64,000 nucleotides of DNA, taken from assembly GCA_030248135.1 (NCBI GenBank), contig JASANC010002349.1, positions 166,679 through 230,678 of the forward strand, in the 5' to 3' direction. The first letter of the stretch is position 1; the number at the start of each line of letters is the position of its first letter. Shown in pieces: positions 33,680 to 43,327 of the stretch. The position numbers and the translations under genes were made by a program. Below the pieces are notes generated by a model that had not been told where the DNA came from, made no database searches, and worked only from the letters and a program-made list of their open reading frames with translations. Origin of the DNA: Theristus sp. LFF4_11 (lineage: Eukaryota > Nematoda > Chromadorea > Monhysterida > Xyalidae).

Positions 33680-36600
33680 CTAACCATGAAACCACCAACG
33701 CGTTTTCTTTGGGTTTTTGTTGCACGTTCTCACGTACAGGGCATTGTCAGGTGGTCGTTTCTGTCAATGGCAAAAAGGCAATTGAAAAACATCACTCTTC
33801 GAATGAAGTAAAGACAAGTTGCCTCTGTGAACGAATAAACAACGAGGTTTCGGCTGGCAAAAATGGATAAAAACAGTGAACAACACATGAACGACCTTTT
33901 CCTTGCAGCTTGACAGCATGCTGATTATGGAAAGGCAGACGGATTGAACGCAAAGTGCTGGCGACCAATCATCACCAAGGATGGACAGACAAATGTGCCC
34001 GTTGCTGTAGACGTGCGGGTGCACCGGAATGTGATCGCCCATGAAAACCACCTGAAAAAACCTGACATCCGTCTGAACTCGCATTTGTTCATCAGTCTCC
34101 CGCTTGTCCTGTCCTTCTCCCAAGCGCCTGTCAGTCTCCCGCAGGTTTTTTTGGTGTACATGAAGTGTATAATACACTTAAAATTTCCAGGTACACCTAA
34201 AATTGTACAGGCTAGGTGTATGTTAGGTGTATGGCGTGGCGTGAGTTACGTTTTTCCCCTTTATTTCAGTTCCACCAAGAGAAAGCGTGTGTATGCATGC
34301 AAAAAATACTGACATCTGATAATTTTTTAGATCAAATACACACTTATTGCATTCGCACAGAACGGGGACAGTAGCTGGCACAAACGTTAAAAATTTAAAC
34401 CGAAAAACTTCACATCGTACACCTAAAAATTTGCTCATATATATAGAATTTTGCAGCAAGGTGGATATACACCTTAGTTTTTACACTAAAAACCCTGGTC
34501 CCACGGGTCACTTAAAAAAATCAATGATTGGAGCGAACGAGCAAACGGTGATTTTCATTGTAGGCGACTTTTTAGCTAGGGCTACCTCAGAAAAGCGTAC
34601 AGAACGCTGTCGAGTAGGGTGCTCATCGATTTTCCCTATCATTAAGTGCCTATACACCCGTCGGCGGGGCTCGATCTCTTGAACGCACATACAAGAGTTG
34701 TCGCTACCACCAAGGCCAAGAGGGTGACATGACGAGGGTTTAAAGGGAGAAGTTCAGTGCGTTACAAACAGTTTTTCTTGCATCAAAGAACAATAATAAT
34801 CTTTCTTTGATTATCACCTTTGGAATTAAACAAAACAATTCAGTTTACACCTGAATTCAGATTTTTCGCTGTATTGTTTTTCTTTAAATCTAGAAAAGAA
34901 TGTTCGAAAGCAGAGCAAACTAGAAACGCACCTCGGGTGATGTGAACGGATATTCCTCGCTAAACGTGAACTTCAGCTGGAACGACTCGTTTTCGTAGAT
35001 GGTGCCTGGTGCACCGTCCAGATGGATCGTCCAACTGAAATACACTCACAGTCATTGACAAAACAAAAACACCATTAACCTGAAGGTTAAGATCATTCTT
35101 GATCACATTTGTACCCCGCGCCAGATTTTTCGCCAGTGAGCATGGGCAGGAGTTTCGGAAAAGTACGTCAAATTTTTGCTCCACTCACCCCACCTGTGGT
35201 TAGTTTTATAAAAGTGAGCAGTGACTGAAAACGGGGGGGTACAATTCCGGCCCGCTAATTCCGGCCTGAAGAGTTCCGGCCCGCTCATTCCGGCCCGAAG
35301 AATTCCGGCCCGAAGAATTCCGGCCCGGAGAATTCCGGCCCGAAGAATTCCGGCCCGGAGAATTCCGGCCCGAAGAATTTTCGCCAGCACGAACAATATT
35401 AAACCACGAAGTGATTTTTGGTAATCAAATATCGATGTTCACATGCTACAGTGTATTTTCAAACATGTTTGGAAATTGACTTTAATTGATGTTGTTAGTT
35501 GATTTTTTGAAAAGAGGAACCTTTTTCACAATAATATATAAAAAAGACTTTCTTTAATCACGAGAACCAGGATTTGTGAACCATCACTAATTAACTGATT
35601 TTTGTTTGTGCTGTTTTGTATCATTTCTGCACTATTTGATCTGCGTGATCATGCTGGCTAGTGGCTGGTTTGCATTTTCGTTATTTCAAGCGTGACTTTT
35701 TTCGGTGCTTCAAAAAATGTCTTTTTAGGCAAATTTCGATGGGTGGGTGTTAAGCAAATTTCGAGGGGGGAGCACTAATGCAGAAACACAAGTCATTATG
35801 TTGAACTTGCTAGAACAAAAATACAAGCCCAAGGTATTATTCTGCACGGCTAACAAAGCTTCAAACTATCTGTATGAATTTATTTATTCACGTTGTGATT
35901 GTGAATAATTATTACCAATCGATATTTGATTACCAAAAATCACTCCATGGTTTAATATTATTCGTGCTGGCGAAAATTCGTCGGGCCGGAATTCTTCGGG
36001 CCGGAATTTCGCGGGCCGGAATAGTACACGAGCCCTGAAAACTGAAAAGTGAGTTTTTTTACTCTAAGGTGTGCCAATACTGCCAAAAGTAGACCTTGAC
36101 ATATTATGGATAAATTTATGAAGGTGAACCGGCATAATGAAATAATTCGGTGCTGATTTTGGCAAAAATATCAGCCCACTATAAAGCCTCGGTCGAAAAA
36201 GGAACGTTGCTTTCAGTTCACTTATTGAACCAGAATTCGTAATGGTCTAACATTCGGAACACCCTGGAGCCTGGAGGAAAACTGCGTTTCCGTTTTATTG
36301 CGAACGAATTCCTTTTATTTTCAGACAATAATACTCACCAGCAATCCAGATTATCATTTTGCCATTTCCATTCAATTCAACATACAACAAGACAAACCGG
36401 GCAGCAAATTTTCCTGAAGGGGGGGGTGCACTGGCAGAAAAATTTCGTGAGGAGGGGTGCACGGGATCGCACATACCAAATTTTTGCCTTAGAAAAACAC
36501 AGAAATTCTTGTAAAATACAGAATATTTTGTACAAACAAGCTGCTTGTTTGGTCAGAAACAATAAAATCTATGCAGGGACAGACACAAACGTCAAGAAAA

Positions 36601-36998
36601 ATGCAAAAATTACGGTATTTTTGGAAAAAATTGACATGAGATTGACCACCGTGAGGGGGGGGGGTGCGATCCCGTCCCGTGTTTTCTCGCGGAGGAGGGT
36701 GGGGGGGGGGAGTGAGTCTAGTACCCGTGTCGAGGTAAAGGGGGGAGAGGGGGTACACGGATATCTGCCCATGCATGGGCAGGATTTTCGGCAGGACCCC
36801 CCACCTCCACCGCACTTTCGCTACTGCCTGCTCAGGTCTCAGCTCAAAACTCAAATCAAAATCAAGGAATAAATAACTGTTATCTCACTTTCGCATGTCA
36901 GAGGTCGTGGCTTCACGGTCGACTCGAATTCCAACGGGAGGCTCTGTACACAATTGGTTCAGTTCTTTCTGAAGACGGCGATGCAATGGCGCCGACAT
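33680..36998 (-). CDS. UBE2W: Ubiquitin-conjugating enzyme E2 W
   Basis: E2 of the UBE2W class, which attaches ubiquitin to protein N-termini. Four exons join in phase: 36889-36998 (MSAPLHRRLQKELNQL), 34932-35034 (LDGAPGTIYENESFQLKF), 33896-34051 (catalytic block) and 33680-33760. The catalytic Cys lies in GHICLSIL, and HPH replaces the HPN tripeptide of ordinary E2s, as is typical of UBE2W. The C-terminus ends NPKKTRWWFHG, shorter and less acidic than vertebrate forms. The length of about 150 residues fits the family. Intron 1 (1.85 kb) holds two transposons, at 35233-36034 and 36398-36836. An acceptor-like TTTTTCAG lies 15 bases before the ATG. Confidence 0.92.
35233..36034. mobile_element. 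Foldback MITE with 15-bp terminal repeats
   Basis: An 802-bp element flanked by exact duplications CTGAAAAC (35225-35232, 36035-36042). Its ends are long inverted arms: GTACAATTCCGGCCCGC and a run of GGCCC-type repeats, then a unique block (TTTTCGCCAGCACGAA ... AAATATCGAT) that reappears inverted at 35918-35990. No protein is encoded. Eight-base duplications again suggest hAT-type mobilisation. Confidence 0.8.
35243..35378 (+). repeat. Nine tandem 15-bp units in the left arm
   Basis: Units of the form AATTCCGGCCCGAAG with A/G and CT variants. The right arm (about 35980-36025) has only three, inverted, so the array expanded or contracted on one arm. Confidence 0.85.
36398..36836. mobile_element. 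One-ended copy of the CAGTAGCG-type element
   Basis: Ends with CTTTCGCTACTG at 36836 and is collinear, inverted, with 8696-9108. The other end stops in the GGGCAGCAAATTTT block, so the second terminus and the target duplication are missing. It lies in UBE2W intron 1. Confidence 0.75.
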
Positions 36999-37838
36999 TT
37001 TACGACCTGAAGCTGAAAAACAAAAAAATTTAAACAAAACTTCGTTCTTTTTTGTCTTTAATTTAATTTTAATTTTTTAAAATTAATTAAAAAGCAAATT
37101 TTAATTATCAAAAAAACTGTATTTTGGAACTGAAAATGCGTTTTTTAAGACACTTTCCAGTTCCACAGAAAGTGACTTGATGATTTGTTTGTTGCCTAGA
37201 ATTTCGTGTGGACTTGCCACTTGACTTTCCTTTCTTTCTCTGGCAGAAGTTTATTAAAAAACGGGATTAATTTTTTGAACCTTGCCTAGGCTAGGGTGGC
37301 AAAGAAATAAAACCGTTTTTTTCGTTTTAAAACCTTAAAACGTTTTCCTGCAAAAATAAAAAACCGGTTTTTTATCTTAATTTTTTTAATGTAAAAGAGG
37401 AGGAGTACCGTGACAGCATACCGGTATGTGACTTTGGGGAACCGCGGTGAAAAATTTGAAATCAGATGAGATAAACGCTAAAAAAAGGTAAAAACAACCA
37501 AATTGTGCTTAAAAAGCCGAAAAATAAAGGATCAACGCATATTAGTTGCGAGGTTTACCAAAATTTGAACAAAAATGGTTATTTTACGTCAAAAATTGAC
37601 CTATTTTATGCCTTCGAAGACAAACATTAAGCATCAGTAAAAGCAAACAGACCGTACCAGTACTTTTATAACTTTCCACTAGTAGCGCACTACTTTCGAC
37701 TGCGAGTGTTCTTGTTCTCACTGGTTCATACAGACTGCACTGATCATCATCATCTGCCCACTGTTTGCCGCCAACCGCGCTTCCCAGTTTCCGCGTGCAG
37801 TGCACCACCACCATCGTTGATGCGTTTTCATCAGCAGC
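36999..37838. other. Spacer between divergent genes
   Basis: AT-rich spacer between the UBE2W-like start (-) and the kinase-like start (+), so promoters of both are expected here. No repeat or RNA gene is identified. A block near 37590-37625 resembles the TTGACCTATTTTATG-CTTCGAAGACA block of the elements at 9340 and 13840. Confidence 0.35.
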
Positions 37839-39827
37839 ATGCGTCCAGCAATGCCGAACGTCTGCGTGATGTTTCGTGTGGTTGAGCCACCGGTGCGCGA
37901 TGAAGCTCTCGTCACCGGCAGCATCTACAGCACGAGCAGCGTATGGCGTGTGACGACGCAGCGCGATGCGACCAGCTACGGATACATGTACGACGTCATG
38001 CGCATGCCAGCCATCATCGCCGCCACTGCCGAACTCTCGGTCAGCGTGCAAATCGAATGCAACACAGTTGCTCCGGCCTTTTCCCTTGAGCACTGCTCAT
38101 TGTTTCAGCAACCAACGCAATCGTCGCGTTCGTCATCAATGTCTGCGTCGGCGCTTCATGCTGACGAGATCGGCAAGATGGGCACCATGCAGCTCTACCA
38201 CCAGACGCAGTCAAAGTCGGCGCGTCGTGAGGTTCAGTTGCTCAAGAAGCTCGCTCATCTGCGATCGAGCTATTTTGCGTCGCTCAAGGAATACGGCCGC
38301 ATCAACGATCTGTGGTAGGGAGTCTGGCTAAATTCAAAAAACCTGCCGTCGAATAGCGCCAGTTGTAGAGACAATTGCCGTTATTCGCTGTAAACAGCTT
38401 GTTTTTTGGCACCGAGAAAACGTAAAAACCAGATGTTTAATCGACGTAAATAAATATCACGAAGCATAATCGATTGCAGTTGGTGATTTCAACCATAAAC
38501 TTAGGAAAACATCGCCTAACCCTTTTTACGGTATGCACGAGTGCGTGACTTCGAAACCGAGGGTGCCCTGGTGTTCCACCACAACCTTGGCCAGGACGTC
38601 TATCGGTCATACGTTGTCACGGAGCAGCTTGGTCCGACTGTTGCCGATCTGATGAATTGGTCGCCGTTGGACAATCATCGTCTATCCAAAGACCTCGCCT
38701 GCCTCATCGGCATCGGTGCAGCGCGCGCACTCCACTTGATACACGGCGAAAAGTTTGTGTTCATTGAGAAAGCGTGGGGCTGCTAAAACGGCTACTAAAA
38801 TCGCAACAGTAAAAAAGTAAGGCTCGCAAAGAAAGCGTTTTTAGTAGCCGTTTTAGTGGTGCCAAGTGTCAACTGACAAGCTGTTTGCACGACATCCAGT
38901 ATAAATTCAGTGGGCGGACACTGCGTGTTTTGTGAGCCTGCGAGCTGCTTTCAGCTACGTGCACCGCAACGTCTCCACGTACAGCCTGTACATTCGGCTC
39001 AGCGGCTCCGGCGAACTGCCACAAGCGGTCGACAGAGCAGTGGTGCTCGGTGACCTCGGATTCGGCTGCAAGTGGGACGCGAGCAGACCGAAACTCGGCA
39101 TCATTCCGTTCGTCGGCTCCAAGATCTACAGCTCACGTCGTGCCAATCAATTCACCGAAGTTGGCCCGTGGGACGATTTCATCAGTCTTTGCTACGTTCT
39201 GGCCGAACTGTGAGTGCAAAAAGTGTGCAGACGTTGTGTAAATGCCATCAAGAGCTTGGTGTGTAATCGTTTTAACGCAAGTCAATGCGTTTACTTGTGT
39301 CAGTTCCACGGTACAATCACTTGGAAGAACAAGGTAAAATTAGAAATACAAAAAAAGAGGAACAAGTTCTCGCCATCCATATGCAGCATCAACGGCGACC
39401 TACCATGGAGTCACCAGACGGTGCACAAGAAACTTGCACGAGCCAAACGAGCTTTTGTAGATAGCAAGAAATACCGAAATCTGCCGCGATCAATACGCGC
39501 ACTGCTGATGGACATGGAACACAGAACCTACGAGCCAAGTGCGAAAACCGTGCAGCCACTTTTGGCTAGGGTCTGTACTGTTGGCGTCATTGCGCTTTCC
39601 GTTTGGTTTTCACTTATTGTAGTTGATGGCTTATGTGCTAAATTATTTGTTTGTTTTTTGCATTTGGAAAAAGTAGCTCGAAAGTGTTTCTCCAAACGCC
39701 TGGTTGATTTTAAAACTAGGCTCTCGACACTTCGTACGACCCACCGAAGCGAAAACGACGCGATCGACGGAACGAGCTGTTGGAACAGCTGCACAATTGG
39801 ATGCCAGTCGCTCGTGGGAAATACTGA
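37839..39827 (+). CDS. CK1-group kinase-like protein, probable pseudokinase
   Basis: Catalytic-domain architecture of the CK1/TTBK/VRK group. Exons: about 37839-38318 (N-lobe; end unresolved), about 38540-38752, 38955-39209, 39387-39570 and 39720-39827. Visible motifs are beta-3 VSVQIECNT, helix C ARREVQLLKKL, hinge VVTEQLG, catalytic loop ENYVHRNVSTYSLYIR, metal-binding position GDLGFG, WDDFISL and LPW, and a basic C-terminus. Three positions depart from active kinases: Gln for the ATP-binding Lys, HRN for HRD, and no Lys after the loop Asn. The DLG Asp is kept. An insert of about 40 residues separates beta-3 from helix C. Catalysis is therefore unlikely; scaffolding or regulation is inference. 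The junction of exons 1 and 2 is not solved, since the obvious donor gives the wrong phase, so a small exon may be missed. Confidence 0.75.
38783..38856. repeat. Perfect 18-bp inverted repeat in the kinase-like gene
   Basis: CTAAAACGGCTACTAAAA (38783-38800) and its exact complement (38839-38856) are separated by 38 bases, in the intron between exons 2 and 3. It may be a tiny MITE or an RNA hairpin. Confidence 0.7.
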
Positions 39828-40270
39828 CACAGCACGCCGACACCGGTGGCACAAACATCACATCACAACACTCGTCTTTCTGTAACAATCTTTCCGATCT
39901 CCAGTGGGTGTAATTGTAGAGACTTGCAATTGTTGTGACTTGTATAAAAAGCGTCGAAGTTAGACATAGAGCTCGAATGTGAAATACGGTGTGATACAAA
40001 GTAGAGAACTAACTACAAAACCGAAGAGAGATGTGAGCGATTTGCGATTGTGAAAAAGAAACCCTGTGCACAAATAAAAGTTAGCGTATGATAATCCCAG
40101 AGATCGCATCAGAATTTGTTGATTGCTGATGATCCGCCAGCGCGCGTGCGCACGCTCGGTCCTCAAAGTGCATTCGTTTTTTCTATAAAATTCACAAAAG
40201 CTTTCTGCTGTCTCACAGTTATTTTTTCATCTCAGTTCCTGGCGTTATTTTTTATAATTAAAGAAACATC

Positions 40271-42989
40271 ATGTCCCCAGCAGTTGAAAATCAAGCAAAC
40301 GCAGATGACATCAAAGCTGTCCAAAACACAACAACATCCGATGCAACTGATGCTGGCGTTACGTCATTCTCACGAACGCAGCGACTAAACTCACGCTCAG
40401 TCTCAGAAGTATTTCCGTCATCTCAAAGCGTGTCAAAAGAGCCACAGAAACCCAGCGAAGAAAACGCAACTATTCTGGTGAATAAAAATGCATGGTGCTT
40501 CAATAACATCAACACATTTTGAAACACTCTGTGCTGTACAATATTTTATTCGTTTTCTTGCATTAAAACGAAGTTACGGTTTTTCAAGTGTTTGGTGATT
40601 GTTCAGGTTCCTGTTGTTGATCCGTTCAACGACACAGGTGTGTACACATTCGACATGAATGATCCTGCCTTGTTTGCTCCCGAACACAGTGGTTTTCAGA
40701 ATTGGCTGTTCAACATCTGCTTCACCGTGCGACACTGGGTTAGGCATTTGTTTCGGTTGGTGCACCTTTCCGTGGTGGTGAAACCGAGCGAGTTGAACAC
40801 TACTGGATGATTAGTTAGATCTCAAGCTAATCAAATTTTTGTTGGAAAAAAATTGTATGCTCGTTCCAGTGGTACTCGAAACGACTGCAACTTGCGAACT
40901 GTCTGCTGTTGCGTCTTGCTGACACGGAACCGCACGTGAAACACTGGCGGCCACACTTGCACGTGATCGGCTGGCACGAAGGCACGCACAACGAACAGCG
41001 ATGTGAGACGCTGTTCAAGCCGCTGTTACAGCTGGCATCAACGCTGCGAACCGGCCGTGGATTCACCGTGGCGTCTGTCTTTGTTAAAGTGCGCGCTTTT
41101 TGTGCTTCATGTGTTTACTGTTTCGTTGTTATGCGATCACCAGTAAACAAACGCTGCTTTCCTTCAGACTCCAATTGTCAACGGGCAAGTGCAGGACGTG
41201 GCGCTTGTCGACAATGAGAAGGAAATCATGAGCTCCCTGATTCGCAAGGTGACTCAGTGCACCGGCCATCGTGCATCGTGAGCTTTTCACTCGCGAACCC
41301 AACAGTTCGGCAGAGTGGATTTGTGTCGCAGGTTCGTCTGAACGGCTGGGCGCATGCGATTCCGTACGAGCGCGACGACACGCTGCAGTCGACTGTCTGG
41401 GCGGCAGTGCAGGCGAGCGGGCTCTCCGCGTTGACGCCGAACACGCTGCTGCTCGCATATCCACGCACGCCCCCGGACGCCATGGACGACGGCCAACTGT
41501 CACTCTGGCATGCCATACACCGCACCATGGAACTCAACAAATGTCTGCTGATGCCCAGAGGCGACTTCGCAACCATCATGCACCAAAAACGATCCGTCAG
41601 AGGTTGCTTTGTTGCCTGACAAGTGACATGCAAAACAATCGAATAAACGTAAACCTTCTTTGGGAAAATTTGGTTATCATATCAGTAGTTTTACTAAACA
41701 ATAGACTGAGCTGTCTATCCCTCACACGTTGGTCAATCAAAATTCACCGAAAATGCAAACTGCAAGGCACGATTGACATCTGGTGGATTCTGCACGACGG
41801 CGGTGTGGTGCTGTTGTTTCCGTACCTGCTGCGGCAACATCACTTCTGGGAGCATTGTCGCTTGCGCATCTTCACGGCCGCATTGGCGGGCGAAGACGAC
41901 GTGGACGAGATGAAGACAAAACTCCAAAAACTACTGTATCTCTATCGTATTGATGCTGAACTGGAGGTGAACTGCAGTTGACAATGGTTTTATATTACCT
42001 TCAGAAAAAAAACGTTTTTTGCAACACAGGTTTTGTCGTTCAACCGAGAAGAAATTGCTGCGTACGCCAGTGACCGTAATGCAGCCATGGCAGAGCGAAA
42101 GGAGACACTGATGAAGTTTGCGGTTGGTCCACGAAAAGCCGCAAGCAGACCATTTGTTTGCTTTTGTGTTTGCTCTGATGTTTTAGCGTTCGGTTTTCAA
42201 AATGTCATGGTCGTCTTCATGAGATGAAAACATTATCGAAGGAAACGGAATTTTGTTGCAAACACAAATGCATCTCTGGTGCAGAAGGACATCGATGAGA
42301 AGCTGTTGCGTGCGCAGCCGCAGTTGCTAGCCGACAGTTGCGCCGTGAGTGACCGCTCAACGATTCGCTCGTACACGGCGACGGAGCAGTCAACATCAAA
42401 ACGGGATGACGACGATCGGCACGATGGGCAAGACAGACAGAACACAGAGAAACCAGAGGACACTGACGGACAGAAGCAGAAAGAAACGGACAGATCGAAA
42501 ACACGGTCGCGCTCGGAGACGATGAGCGAGCCGACCGGCGGTGACATCATCTACACGGCGGTGCAGCTGAACCGTGCCATCGTGCAGCACTCGCGCAACG
42601 CTCAGCTGGTCGTCGTCAACCTGCCGCGGCCACCCGTCATCTTCAAGAACATGCCATCCTATTTGCAGGTTCTGTTACCAAAAATGTACTCGGTCGCTAA
42701 CTAATGCGATGGTCAGGAACCAGAATGCAGAAAATTCCATCATCTGCACTGCATCCTGCACTGCAATGCATGTTTAACATAATAAAGTCAGTCAGTTTGA
42801 ATCATTTTTTGTAAATATTGCAGTGCAGGATGCAGTTTTTTCTCTCCGTGCAATTCAAAAGCAGAACAGTTGGTGATCAGTGTGTTCAATATGTTTCATG
42901 CTCAGTACCTGGACGATCTGTCAAGTGGTCTGAATCGAGTGCTGCTCGTTCGTGGTTGCAATGATGCCGTGATCACGTTTTGCAATTGA
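40271..42989 (+). CDS. K-Cl cotransporter C-terminal-domain protein lacking the membrane domain
   Basis: Nine exons join in phase: 40271-40477, 40607-40738, 40870-41088, 41168-41248, 41314-41602, 41767-41966, 42030-42122, 42285-42668 and 42906-42989, about 560 residues. From LLLRLADTEPHVKHWRPH to the end it follows the cytosolic C-domain of KCC-type SLC12 cotransporters: TRKG-like RTGRGFTV, GTIDIWWILHDGGVVLLFPYLLRQH, RIFTAAL, LYLYRIDAELEV, AVQLNRAIVQHSRNAQLVVVNLP, GLNRVLLVRG. The first 110 residues are polar and Ser/Thr-rich and contain no 12-helix domain. The upstream same-strand gene ends at 39827, leaving no room for one. An acceptor-like CATCTCAG lies 34 bases before the ATG. Either this is a stand-alone regulatory domain, or the membrane exons lie elsewhere. 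Confidence 0.85.
42749..42835. repeat. Perfect 19-bp inverted repeat (hairpin) in the last intron
   Basis: CTGCATCCTGCACTGCAAT (42749-42767) and its exact complement (42817-42835) flank a 49-base AT-rich loop, in the last intron of the cotransporter-like gene. It could be a short MITE or a hairpin precursor. Confidence 0.7.
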
Positions 42990-43327
42990 CTTGTTGCTAC
43001 ACATACAACACAAGTTATTGCTACAACTTTACCCATTGGTTTTGTTTTTCCTCACAGTCGCCGCTTCGTTCTTTCTACATTCAGTTGCACGCAAGTTTAT
43101 TATTACTCTACGTACATGTAGCATACACATTTGATCTCACAGTTCATGGATATCTTTATGGCACAAATGACGGTATTTAAGATTCTGTGGGCTAGAGCTT
43201 TCCCAGACAAAGCACTTGTATTTTGCCTAGCAAAAAGGGCCGTGAAACAACGATGCCCAAATAAATGGGCGCAATTGAAATTTACTTTCAAGCTCGATCA
43301 CACAGTTTTCGTGGAATGATTGCTGCA

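Noticed and set aside
34620..34720. Possible second tRNA-derived SINE in UBE2W intron 2
   Set aside because: GGTGGTAGCG and ATCGAGCCCCGCC hint at pol III boxes, but spacing and pairing are poor.
35103..35424. Repeat protein with a five-residue RAGIL-like period
   Set aside because: It is the translation of the 15-bp tandem repeats of a MITE, open on both strands for that reason.
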